Shown here piece after piece: positions 1-7,224 of a stretch of DNA of 64,000 nt. The notes beneath the pieces were generated by a model, which saw nothing but the letters and a program-made list of their open reading frames with translations, ran no database searches and was not told the origin of the DNA. The stretch's first letter is position 1. Every line of letters starts with the position of its first letter. The position numbers and the translations under genes are program-made. Source of the stretch: Candidatus Sulfotelmatobacter sp. (GTDB taxonomy: Bacteria; Acidobacteriota; Terriglobia; Terriglobales; Acidobacteriaceae); the NCBI GenBank assembly GCA_036500765.1, contig DASYBM010000004.1, forward strand, positions 992,001-1,056,000. The letters run 5' to 3'.

Positions 1-1
1 G

Positions 2-352
2 CGGCAGCTGAATGTGGGACTGATCGCATGCCAAAACGATGACATGGCGCTCGGAGCACGCCGCGCGTTTGAGGATCTGGGGAATATGAGCGAGCGCGAT
101 GCGTGGCTTCGGCTGCCCATTACGGGATGTGACGGTGTACCCCGTTCCGGCCAGGAGTGGGTTCGCCAAGGTCGCCTAGCGGCCACGGTGATTTGCCCGC
201 CGCTGATCGGGGACGCCATGCAATTGCTGGCCACGGCCTTCACGGCCGGCGTGCAGCCTCCGGGACGCACAGTCATAGCTCCGATTTCCTTTCCTGCCCT
301 GAAGGAGCTACAGAAACCACGCAGCGCTGGTGCGGCCGGGGGCAGGGGCTAA
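2..352 (+). CDS. Periplasmic sugar-binding-like protein, C-terminal fragment
   Basis: This is the 3' end of a gene that begins before the window; 116 codons are visible up to a TAA stop. The segment NVGLIACQNDDMALGARRAF followed by ITGCDGVPRSGQEWVRQGRLAATVICPP matches the C-terminal lobe of type I periplasmic binding proteins (LacI/RbsB-like), where an N-D pair and the 'G-D/C-D-G' strand line the sugar pocket. The likely role is substrate capture for an ABC sugar importer, or sugar sensing. The start, any signal peptide and the partner permease genes lie outside the window. The family call rests on the fold signature only. Confidence 0.6.
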   Translation, partial: RQLNVGLIACQNDDMALGARRAFEDLGNMSERDAWLRLPITGCDGVPRSGQEWVRQGRLAATVICPPLIGDAMQLLATAFTAGVQPPGRTVIAPISFPALKELQKPRSAGAAGGRG

Positions 353-366
353 CGGGAAGTGGGCGG

Positions 367-425
367 TGATCAGTCATCAGTGATCAGTCATCAGTAATCG
401 GTCATTAGTAATCAGCGATCAATTC
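367..425. repeat. Short tandem degenerate repeat
   Basis: TGATCAGTCATCAG occurs twice in perfect tandem (367-380 and 381-394), followed by diverged copies (taatcggtcattag, taatcagcgatc) to about 420. It lies in the short gap after the sugar-binding-like gene and before the terminator at 486-520. No coding function is evident. Confidence 0.75.
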
Positions 426-485
426 AGTGGTCAGGGGAAGCTGCATCTTTTCATCGACCATCCCTGTAGTCGCAAAGATCAAAAG

Positions 486-520
486 AAAAAGGCTGGCAGC
501 GGTTTGCTGCCAGCCTTTTT
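486..520. terminator. Bidirectional rho-independent terminator
   Basis: A perfect 15-bp inverted repeat (arms 486-500 and 506-520, 5-nt loop) has an A-run on one side and a T-run on the other, so it can terminate in both directions. It sits between the convergent ends of the sugar-binding-like gene (+) and the glycine-rich protein gene (-). Confidence 0.9.
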
Positions 521-538
521 CGTTTCGACTCGGATTTC

Positions 539-1225
539 TTAGCGATGTCCGCCGCCATGCCCACCGCCGCCATGGAAGCCACCGCCACCGTGGAAGCCAC
601 CGCCACCGTGGAAGCCACCGCCGCCGCGCGCTCCGCCACCGTGGAAGCTGCCGCCGCCGCGGACTGCGCCGCCATGAAAACCGCCAACGGAACCGCGACC
701 ATAGCCGCCGCGGGCAAAGCCGCGTCCGCCTACAAAGCCGCGTCCATAGAAGCCACGACCGCCTACAAAACCGCGACCGTAGTATCCACGGCCCCAGTAG
801 CCATGTCCCCAACCCCAGCCCCAGCCGTACCAGGGACCGGCGCCGATAAAGACTCCGTTCACGAACCAGCGCGGACCGTAGAATCCGTAGGGCGCGCAAG
901 CGTACGGATAATAAGAATAATACCCGTATGAGCATACGGGAGGCGCCGCATACGCCTGATCGTAACCCTGATCATATTGCTGATCGTTCTGCTGATCGTT
1001 TTGCTGATCGTTGTATTGTCGATTCGGGTATTGCTGATTCGGGTAAGGTTGATTGGGCTGGTTGTTGTAGCCCTGGTTGCCCTGATCGGAGTAGGTCTGG
1101 TTCTGATTATAAGTCTGGTTCTGATTCTGATCGTCGTAAGCCGGACCGTTGTCCGACTGTGCCTGCGAATAAGTCAGCGGCAGCATCAGCACGACCAGCA
1201 TCGCTAAATATTTTATGTAACGCAT
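539..1225 (-). CDS. Secreted glycine/tyrosine-rich low-complexity protein
   Basis: A 228-residue protein of unknown function. It has an N-terminal signal peptide (MRYIKYLAMLVVLMLPLTYSQ, cleavage likely after AQ). Residues about 25-90 are Asn/Gln/Tyr/Asp-rich, with NDQQ repeats encoded by three 12-nt units at 978-1013. A conserved core with PVCSYGYYSYYPYACAPYG and a WFVNGVFIGAGPW motif follows. The C-terminal half is a glycine-rich tail of GGGFHGG and GRGFVGG repeats ending HGGGHR. A good ribosome site (AAGGGGG, 6 nt before ATG) supports the start. The next gene upstream is a shorter paralog on the same strand with the same layout, and the two share an upstream 43-nt element. The cysteines and Gly/Tyr repeats suggest a surface or matrix protein, but that is inference. 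Confidence 0.75.
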   Translation of the reverse strand: MRYIKYLAMLVVLMLPLTYSQAQSDNGPAYDDQNQNQTYNQNQTYSDQGNQGYNNQPNQPYPNQQYPNRQYNDQQNDQQNDQQYDQGYDQAYAAPPVCSYGYYSYYPYACAPYGFYGPRWFVNGVFIGAGPWYGWGWGWGHGYWGRGYYGRGFVGGRGFYGRGFVGGRGFARGGYGRGSVGGFHGGAVRGGGSFHGGGARGGGGFHGGGGFHGGGGFHGGGGHGGGHR

Positions 1226-1378
1226 ATGAACCCCCTTGGCTCCAGATTCGCGCAGTCCTATCGAAACTGGAAACCTTCAAAGACCGTGGTCTTGGTGGTC
1301 GCCTTTTGACCATCCCGTCGGGCCACTGGCTTCTAGTTATTTGAACGCGGCAGGCGAAGAAAAGTTGCAAGATTGGAG

Positions 1379-1421
1379 TGGCTCATTTCAACCATCCCGC
1401 CCAAATTCAACCACTTACAAG
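1379..1421 (-). promoter_or_regulatory. Upstream element shared by the two glycine-rich paralogs, copy A
   Basis: A 43-nt block lies about 155 nt upstream of the 228-residue glycine-rich gene. It matches a block at 2133-2175 upstream of the second paralog at 40 of 43 positions. On the coding strand it begins CTTGTAAGTGGTTGAATTT. It could be a promoter, an operator or a small transcribed leader. Conservation beyond the flanking non-coding sequence is what marks it. Confidence 0.55.
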
Positions 1422-1508
1422 CCGCTATGCCTGCGGGAGGGACATCCTTGAGTCGATCCTGCTGCCTCCAGGCTCTGGGAAAAGAATGAGCCTGGTCTTA
1501 AACGGCAA

Positions 1509-1537
1509 GAGCACAGCGAGATCGTTCCGCTGTGCTC
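1509..1537 (-). terminator. Stem-loop downstream of second glycine-rich gene
   Basis: A perfect 10-bp inverted repeat (GAGCACAGCG at 1509-1518, complement at 1528-1537) lies about 43 nt past the stop of the 149-residue paralog. The T-run that follows on the minus strand is weak, so this may be a poor terminator or a 3'-end stabiliser. Confidence 0.5.
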
Positions 1538-1579
1538 CTATATCAGGCTAGTGGTTGGGACGCGATTGAGCGCAGGCCA

Positions 1580-2029
1580 TTACCGGCGTCCGCCGCCGTG
1601 GAAACCGCCGCGCGCTACTGCCCCGCCGCGGAATCCGCCGACTGGGCCATGGCCGACCGGACCATGGCCGACCGGACCATGGGCCACGAAACCACGACCC
1701 GCCCACGCGCGTCCCCATCCGGCATGACCGTACCACGGGCGACCATACCAGCCGTTCGCTCGCCCCCAACCGCCTAACCACGCCGGCCCATGAAACCACG
1801 GTCCGGCCCCGACGAACACACCTCCCACAAACCAGTCAGGACTGTAGTAGCCATAGGGTGCGCAAGCGTAGGGGGCGTATCCATAGTATCCATACGCACA
1901 GACCGGAGCACCCGCAGCAATGCCAACTCCCACCGGGCCAACGCCAATCCCGACTCGAACCTGTGCTTGCGAATACGCCAGCGGAACCATCAGCACCGCC
2001 ACCAACGCAACATATTTCAAGTAACGCAT
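1580..2029 (-). CDS. Secreted glycine-rich protein, paralog of the neighbouring gene
   Basis: A 149-residue protein with signal peptide MRYLKYVALVAVLMVPLAYS and the same core as its neighbour (PVCAYGYYGYAPYACAPYGY, WFVGGVFVGAGPW). It ends in a Gly/His/Arg-rich tail with GPVGH repeats encoded by perfect 15-bp tandem units at 1648-1677. It lacks the Asn/Gln-rich segment found in the 228-residue paralog. The ATG at 2029 is preferred because GGGAGG lies 5 nt upstream; a GTG two codons earlier overlaps that site. The two genes probably arose by tandem duplication, upstream region included. Function unknown; a secreted surface protein is likely. Confidence 0.75.
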   Translation of the reverse strand: MRYLKYVALVAVLMVPLAYSQAQVRVGIGVGPVGVGIAAGAPVCAYGYYGYAPYACAPYGYYSPDWFVGGVFVGAGPWFHGPAWLGGWGRANGWYGRPWYGHAGWGRAWAGRGFVAHGPVGHGPVGHGPVGGFRGGAVARGGFHGGGRR

Positions 2030-2132
2030 ATTCACCTCCCGCTTCAGATCCGGTCACCTCGTCCAGATCCGGAAGCTCGATCTATCTACAAATTTGAACC
2101 GTTCAGGAGGGAAAAAGTTGCGGGAGCCAGGG

Positions 2133-2175
2133 TGGCTAATTTCAGCCATCCCGCTCAAATTCAACCACTTACAAG
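2133..2175 (-). promoter_or_regulatory. Upstream element shared by the two glycine-rich paralogs, copy B
   Basis: The second copy of the 43-nt block, differing at 3 positions from 1379-1421. It lies about 104 nt upstream of the 149-residue paralog. Similarity continues into an adjacent GAAAAAGTTGC tract. It also borders the 3' end of the kelch gene, so part of it could be a shared boundary. Confidence 0.55.
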
Positions 2176-2219
2176 ACTTCGGCAAAAGCAGGAACCAACC
2201 GTTTCGTTTTTTTAAGGGT

Positions 2220-3344
2220 CTAGGGGCGGTAAATCCAGGCTTGCGCCGTAGCGTCCGGGTTGTTCGGATATCCCCCTGCGAGCAGCACGCTGCCATCGCG
2301 CAGTTTGGTCTCGGACAGGTAATGCCAGGAATCGCTCATCTGTCCAGACGCCACCAGGAACTTCCCGCTCGCCGGATCGAAGACTTCCACTTCTTTACTT
2401 CCGCCGGCAATCAGCAGCTTTCCGGAAGGTAACTGCACAGCCTCATCGGGCAACTTGAAGCGCTTATCGTTCAGCGACGCCGCCGCCGTGAACTTCCCCG
2501 TGCGCGGATCATAAATCTCGGCCGCGTTCAGATTCCCATTCCAGCCGCGTTCGTCGGAGCCCCCCGCGATGAGCACTCTCCCATCCGGCAGAAGTCCAGC
2601 CGTGTGCTTGCAGCGGGGGATAGCCATATTCCCGGTTTCCGTAAACTTTCCGGTCTTGGGATCGTACAACTCGGCGCCCGAAAGAACGCTGTCGCTGTAG
2701 CCTCCGGCAATCAGGACGCGGCCGTCCTCCAGCAGAGTTGCCGTGTGGGCGATGCGGGCGTGGTGCATAGCTCCGGATGCCTGAAAGGTCAGACTCGACG
2801 CGTGGAAGATTTCCGCCGAGGCGAGGGATTCGTTATCGCGGATTTCTCCGCTGGCAATCAGCACGTCGCCGTTGGCCAGAAGTGTCGCGCTTGGGCGACC
2901 GCGAGGAACGGTCATCTTCCCGATAACCTTGAATTTTCCGATCGCCGGATCATACAACTCTGCCGAATCGGTTCCGCCCATACCCACCCAGCCTCCCGCG
3001 ATCAGGACTTTTCCCGACGGCAACAGAACCGCGATATGACCGACGCGGCGCTCATGCATCTCGCCGGCTGGTTGAAATTTGCCGGTCGCCGGATCGTAGA
3101 GCTCGGCGGATTTATAGAAATCTTGATTGCGCCGCATGCCACCTGCGATAAAAACTTTGCCGTTGGGAAGCAGAGTCGCGCTGTGGCCGGAACGAGGCTC
3201 CAGCATTGGCGACACCGGAGTCAGTGAGCCAGCGCTTGAACTTGCCGACATTGCAGACGTTGGAGTGCTGGCTCGGAATACCGCAGCGGCTAGAGCGAAA
3301 CTGACGGTGAGGCATGTGACAAGCGGTAGGTGGGAGCGGTTCAT
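2220..3344 (-). CDS. Secreted kelch-repeat beta-propeller protein
   Basis: A 374-residue protein with a signal peptide (residues 1 to about 25) followed by seven kelch-type blades. Each is marked by a motif of the form H-x-A-x-L-L-P-x-G-K-V-L-I-A-G-G followed by a Y-D-P-x-T-G-K-F element, starting near residue 52 and recurring about every 50 residues. Kelch propellers (galactose-oxidase central-domain type) bind protein or sugar ligands. The copper-binding and Tyr-Cys features of true galactose oxidase are not seen, so an enzyme call is not justified. AGGAGGG 4 nt before the ATG supports the start. It is transcribed towards the glycine-rich genes but is not clearly in an operon with them. Confidence 0.85.
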   Translation of the reverse strand: MNRSHLPLVTCLTVSFALAAAVFRASTPTSAMSASSSAGSLTPVSPMLEPRSGHSATLLPNGKVFIAGGMRRNQDFYKSAELYDPATGKFQPAGEMHERRVGHIAVLLPSGKVLIAGGWVGMGGTDSAELYDPAIGKFKVIGKMTVPRGRPSATLLANGDVLIASGEIRDNESLASAEIFHASSLTFQASGAMHHARIAHTATLLEDGRVLIAGGYSDSVLSGAELYDPKTGKFTETGNMAIPRCKHTAGLLPDGRVLIAGGSDERGWNGNLNAAEIYDPRTGKFTAAASLNDKRFKLPDEAVQLPSGKLLIAGGSKEVEVFDPASGKFLVASGQMSDSWHYLSETKLRDGSVLLAGGYPNNPDATAQAWIYRP

Positions 3345-3502
3345 GGGCCCTCCTATGAGAAATCAGACGGTTTTGTATGCAGGGCGTTAGCGGGACGAGA
3401 AACCCAGGCCGCGGAATAGATGTCTGCGGAACCCGCGTTGTTGTGCGGGAAGGTACACGAAAGCACGCTTCCCACAGGAGCTATTCGCGTTTTCGATTTG
3501 TT

Positions 3503-5617
3503 CTAGGCTCCCACTAACTCCTTCGTCTCGCTCGGCTCATACTCCACGATGTATCCCGCCACCGCGCTTGCTGCCACCGTCAGCGGTGAAGCAAGATACA
3601 TCTGCCCGGGCCCGCTGCGGCCGGGAAAGTTGCGGTTCTGGGCGCTGATCACGACCTGATCGGGACGCGTCGACACTCCCGGCCCGGCATTGATGCAGGC
3701 TCCGCAACTGGGCTCGATCACGTGCGCGCCAGATTTCTGGAACACGTCCAGATATCCGCGGCGCAGGCAGTATTCGCGCGTCTCCTGCGATCCGAATTGG
3801 ATGTAGAACTGCACCGAATCGGACACGCGCTTGCCATGTTTGAGGGCGTCGGCTAGAACCAGCGCGTACATGTCCATGTCTTCGTTCTTGCCGGCGGTGC
3901 AGGTGCCGCCGTAGGCAATCTCAATCGGCACCGGCGTATTCAGTTCGCGAATATATTTTCCATTTCCTGGATCGCCCGGTGTAGCGACCATGGGCGTGAT
4001 CTCCGCCGCATCGAGTTCTATGATGTGCGCGTACTGCGCTCCCGGATCGCTGTATAGGCCTTCGATCATCGCCTCGGCTTTTTTTCGGTCCATGCCGCGG
4101 CGCTCGACGAGGAAATCTACGGCCTTTTTGTCGGGAGCAACGATGCCAGTAAATCCGCCAATCTCCGCCGCCATGTTTGTCATGGTGGCGCGCTCGTCGA
4201 CGCTCAACTCTTCGATGGCCTCGCCCGCATATTCCATCACTTTGGCCAGCGCTTTGCCGCTGCGCACGTAATCGAGGCTCAAAATCTTGAGGATGAAATC
4301 TTTCGCAGTGACGTTCGCGTTTTTCTTGCCGCGAATCACGATGCGCACCGACTCGGGAACTTTCACGCGCACGTCCTTTGTGATCCACGAATTGAACACA
4401 TCGGTGGTGCCGATGCCGAAGGCCACGCAGCCAATCGCGCCCACATGCGGAGTGTGCGAGTCGGAGCCGATATTCAACTGCCCCGGCAGCGCATAACTTT
4501 CGAGCACGATCGAGTGGCAAATGCCCTCGGAGCCTTTGCGGTCGGTCAATTCGCCGTGTAGACGAATGCCCTGCTTGGCGGCGAAGTCCTGCTGCTTGAG
4601 TTTGAGTTGCGTCGCCAGGTCGAGCAGGCCGAGCTTTTTCTTCTCTTCGGAAATCACTTCGTCGAGAAACGTCAGGTGATCGCGGAAAAAGATGATGCTC
4701 GAGGGATCGTTGACCTTCGCGTCCTTGCCTACGTAGCGCTCGAAGAAAATCGCGGCCATGGGCGTGACGTATTCGTGGCTAAAGCGCAGATCGGCGCGGG
4801 CGAAGCCCGTGTCGCCGGGCTTAACGGAGGGAACTCCGACTTTGTCTACTCCGGCTTCGGGGCCGGCCTCGCTGCGCTCGGCCGGACGGACGAATGCGTC
4901 CGTCCCCACGTTGGGGCGGATCATGTGACGGGCGAAGATCTTCTCTGCTACCGTCATGGGCAGTGTGGCGCGGGCGGTCTTGCCCGCGTTCTCGATCGGC
5001 GGCAAGAATACCTTACCCTGCATGCGCGCAACATTGAAGGGAAACAGGCCGCCATATTCGATCACTTGGCGCGTAATCTCATCCTCGCCGGCGGTGAATT
5101 CGCTCAGCGCAATCTCTTCCCCGCTGCGAATGCGGTCGATCAAAGAAAAACTCGTCGAGGTGAGAAGGCCCAGGTTCTGGCAATTCTGCTTGTAGATGCG
5201 TTCGATGTTTTCAGCGATCACCACTTGAATGCCGGCGCACATCTCGGCATAGGGAGACTGCTCGCGGCTTGAGCCCTTGCCGCGCCGCTTTCCGCTCACC
5301 GCGCACACGAAGCCGCCGCGCTTTACCTCGCCGCGGCCGATGGGCGTAACGCTGCCGCATTTCAATCCGAGATAAGGAATCTCGCCCAGCGTCTCGTCAA
5401 AATAAAAACAATAGTGCGCCGGCGTGATCTCGTCGGTCGAAATGTCATCGCGCAGTTTGGGATTCTTTTCGGGATGCTTCGTATCCCAAGGCAGGTCTTC
5501 GCCTGCCAGTTGCCGCTTGATCAGTTCTGGATCTTCGGTGAGAAAAAGAATGCGTCCCTGGAGCCGAACTTTGTCGGGGCGCTTTTCGATCTTGCGTTCG
5601 AGGAGCGAGTTAATCAC
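3503..5617 (-). CDS. Aconitase-family hydratase, swivel domain fused N-terminally
   Basis: An iron-sulfur dehydratase of 704 residues, probably aconitate hydratase (citrate to isocitrate). An IPM- or homoaconitase-type substrate cannot be excluded. The swivel domain (LeuD-like; DDISTDEITPAHYCF) comes first and the LeuC-like catalytic domain second, as in AcnB without its HEAT domain. Cluster cysteines are visible in GGTCTAGK (near residue 571) and PSCGACIN (near 638), and SDSHTPHVGAIGC (near 390) is family-typical. I chose the in-frame GTG at 5617 because upstream codons do not resemble the family; the frame is open to 5803. Residues about 235-262 are an insertion (GTDAFVRPAERSEAGP) encoded by a palindromic repeat shared with the DUF255 gene near 49 kb. 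Confidence 0.85.
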   Translation of the reverse strand: MINSLLERKIEKRPDKVRLQGRILFLTEDPELIKRQLAGEDLPWDTKHPEKNPKLRDDISTDEITPAHYCFYFDETLGEIPYLGLKCGSVTPIGRGEVKRGGFVCAVSGKRRGKGSSREQSPYAEMCAGIQVVIAENIERIYKQNCQNLGLLTSTSFSLIDRIRSGEEIALSEFTAGEDEITRQVIEYGGLFPFNVARMQGKVFLPPIENAGKTARATLPMTVAEKIFARHMIRPNVGTDAFVRPAERSEAGPEAGVDKVGVPSVKPGDTGFARADLRFSHEYVTPMAAIFFERYVGKDAKVNDPSSIIFFRDHLTFLDEVISEEKKKLGLLDLATQLKLKQQDFAAKQGIRLHGELTDRKGSEGICHSIVLESYALPGQLNIGSDSHTPHVGAIGCVAFGIGTTDVFNSWITKDVRVKVPESVRIVIRGKKNANVTAKDFILKILSLDYVRSGKALAKVMEYAGEAIEELSVDERATMTNMAAEIGGFTGIVAPDKKAVDFLVERRGMDRKKAEAMIEGLYSDPGAQYAHIIELDAAEITPMVATPGDPGNGKYIRELNTPVPIEIAYGGTCTAGKNEDMDMYALVLADALKHGKRVSDSVQFYIQFGSQETREYCLRRGYLDVFQKSGAHVIEPSCGACINAGPGVSTRPDQVVISAQNRNFPGRSGPGQMYLASPLTVAASAVAGYIVEYEPSETKELVGA
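4861..4920. repeat. GC-rich palindromic repeat inside the aconitase-family gene
   Basis: Arms GGACGGACG (4884-4892) and CGTCCGTCC (4897-4905) flank an AATG loop, preceded by a second palindrome of the type GGCCG...CGGCC (4861-4883). The same 22-nt core plus flank (CCCACGT) recurs at 48953-48980 inside another gene. Here it is read in frame on the minus strand as GTDAFVRP. Confidence 0.85.
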
Positions 5618-5879
5618 GGTTAAACCTGAGGGGTTCTGGATTCGGCCGCCGGAGCGGATCGGCGCCCTATGGTCATTGTAACGCGTCTTTTGAATCTTCC
5701 TGAATTCGCGGTAGCGTGCTAAGTGCAATCTTGGCGCGCTTTGCGGCAGTTCTTGGCGCGCTTTGCAGCTTTGGCTTTCGCTTTCGTTTGCCGCGCAAAT
5801 CAAACCTTAAACGTAAAGAAAGCTAAGGAAATGCCGCAAAGGAAGCTAAGAATTCTGAGTGCGGCTCTCGGCGGCTTGG
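5618..5879. repeat. Intergenic region with 16-bp direct repeat of TTGGCGCGCTTTGC type
   Basis: This 262-bp gap separates two minus-strand genes. TCTTGGCGCGCTTTGC occurs at 5729-5744 and 5751-5766 (period 22 nt). It is followed by looser copies of CTTTGC/CTTTCG, and then by AAAGCTAAGG/GGAAGCTAAG copies to about 5850. No convincing gene is present. It must also hold the promoter and leader of the aconitase-family gene, but I cannot assign boxes. Confidence 0.6.
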
Positions 5880-6746
5880 TTACCGCTTGTATTCGCCGGG
5901 AACGGGCAGCGGCTCCAGGCCGCGCCCTCCGAAGATTTCACGGAATTCGCGCAGCAGTTCGTCGTGCACTAATCCATTCGATGCCAGCGTCTCGCGGCTG
6001 TCAAGTTCAAACGCAGATCCGTCGAAACGGCTGACCTTGCCGCCGGCCTCTTCGACGATCAGCGCGCCCGCAGCGGTGTCCCAGGGATTGAGATTGAATT
6101 CCCAGAAACCGTCGAAGCGTCCGCTGGCGACGTTGCACAAATCTAACGCCGCCGATCCCGCGCGCCGCACGCCGTGCGAACGCAACGTGATCTGGTGATA
6201 AAAATGAATGTTCGGATTCTTGTGCCGCTTGTGACTGGGGAACCCGGTCGCGAGCAGGCATTCCTTCAATTGCGTAGCCTTCGAAACGCGGATCGGCCGG
6301 CCGTTGAGCTGCGCGCCTCTTCCCTGCTCGGCCGTGAAAAGTTCGTCGCGCGTGGGATCATAGACGACCCCGGCAACGCGGGTTCCTGGCGTTCCGGCAG
6401 CCCGATGTTCTAAAGCCATCGACACGCAGAATACCGGATACCCGTGGGCAAAATTCGTCGTGCCATCCAGCGGGTCGACGTACCAGCGGTAGTCGCTTCC
6501 CTGATCGTTCAGTCCCTGCTCTTCGCCCAATACGTCATGCGTCCGGAACTGCTGCGTGATGCGCTCGCGAATTAACTTTTCGGCGGCGCGATCGGCCGCC
6601 GTCACGAGATCGGCGTCGCCCTTGTATTCAATCTTCAGCCCTTGCTGGAAATAAGTGAGGAGCAGCGCACCTGCCTCGCGCGCGATGGCGGACATGGCGG
6701 GGAGGAAGCTTGTTGAAGCGGGCGTCGGGAGTCGGGCGTCAGGCAT
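5880..6746 (-). CDS. suhB: Inositol monophosphatase family protein
   Basis: A 288-residue magnesium-dependent phosphatase of the IMPase/SuhB family, which releases phosphate from inositol phosphates or related sugar phosphates. Metal-binding motifs are GEEQG (near residue 74), WYVDPLDGTTNFAHGYP (near 88-104) and NPWDTAAGALIVEEAGG (near 219-235). Length fits the family. The first ATG (6746) falls inside a degenerate repeat, so the first 17 residues (MPDARLPTPASTSF...) may be repeat-derived. An internal ATG at 6695 (MSAIAREAG) is the alternative start, and neither has a strong ribosome site. An hfq-like gene lies upstream on the same strand across a repeat-filled gap. Confidence 0.85.
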   Translation of the reverse strand: MPDARLPTPASTSFLPAMSAIAREAGALLLTYFQQGLKIEYKGDADLVTAADRAAEKLIRERITQQFRTHDVLGEEQGLNDQGSDYRWYVDPLDGTTNFAHGYPVFCVSMALEHRAAGTPGTRVAGVVYDPTRDELFTAEQGRGAQLNGRPIRVSKATQLKECLLATGFPSHKRHKNPNIHFYHQITLRSHGVRRAGSAALDLCNVASGRFDGFWEFNLNPWDTAAGALIVEEAGGKVSRFDGSAFELDSRETLASNGLVHDELLREFREIFGGRGLEPLPVPGEYKR

Positions 6747-6930
6747 CAGTCGTCAGACCTCGGGCGTCGGTCCTCAGACCCCAGATCTCAGCACGGTGGT
6801 GCGGTTTACGGGTATAAGGACATGTTTCTTATGGTTCCATTTATTTCAAGAAGTCAGCTTATTTCAAGAAGTCGGCGAGTGTCGGAGCCTGAGGACCGAA
6901 GTCTGAGGTCCGACGCCCGCTGCCTGCTGC
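6722..6930. repeat. Repeat cluster with long-range inverted repeat between suhB-like and hfq-like genes
   Basis: GGGCGTCGGTCCTCAGAC (6762-6779) pairs with GTCTGAGGTCCGACGCCC (6901-6918) at 17 of 18 positions across 121 bp. Between them TTATTTCAAGAAGTC is directly repeated at 6841-6855 and 6859-6873. Further GTCAG/CTGAG variants surround both arms. A transcript crossing the gap could form a long stem. The left arm extends into the annotated suhB-like start. Confidence 0.75.
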
Positions 6931-6933
6931 CCG

Positions 6934-7209
6934 CTACTTCCGCTTCCCGCCCTCTTCCACGATATACATAATCTCGTGCTTGAAGATAAAGAGATTGGGC
7001 GCTCCTTCGCGGGTAAGTCGCACCATGTGCTTGTCGTAGTACTCGATCCATCCGTGAACCATCTGGCCGTCCATCAGCTTGACGGATACCGATTTTTGCT
7101 TTTCCCCCAGCGCTTTCAGGAACGCGGCCTCTTCGAAAGTATCTTCGGGAGGAGGAGTCCGGCTGCGTTTGGAGGAATTTGGATTTGCTTGGGGAGGGCG
7201 GAACGGCAT
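6934..7209 (-). CDS. hfq: Hfq-like RNA chaperone
   Basis: A 91-residue Sm-fold protein expected to form a hexamer that binds A/U-rich RNA and matches sRNAs to mRNAs. Sm1 is seen as FLKALGEKQKSVSVKLMDGQ followed by HGWIEYYDKHMVRL. Sm2 is FIFKHEIMYIVEE, corresponding to the usual YKHAIST region. It differs from enteric Hfq in several positions, including the KH-A-I motif, and has a proline-rich N-terminal extension (PFRPPQANPN). The frame also permits a start at 7224; I prefer the ATG at 7209. It lies upstream of the suhB-like gene on the same strand. Confidence 0.8.
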   Translation of the reverse strand: MPFRPPQANPNSSKRSRTPPPEDTFEEAAFLKALGEKQKSVSVKLMDGQMVHGWIEYYDKHMVRLTREGAPNLFIFKHEIMYIVEEGGKRK

Positions 7210-7224
7210 GCAGGCATTGTACAC

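Noticed and set aside
405-935. Frames opposite and shifted to the glycine-rich gene
   Set aside because: Low-complexity Gly/Ala codons open several frames; only the 539-1225 frame has a signal peptide and ribosome site.
1350-1425. Sigma-54 promoter in the shared upstream element
   Set aside because: A TTGCA is present on the minus strand but the GG at the -24 position is missing in both copies.
4607-5272. Open frame antisense to the aconitase-family gene
   Set aside because: Shadow frame. It also reads the palindrome as RTDECVRPHVG, which shows strand symmetry but not a gene.
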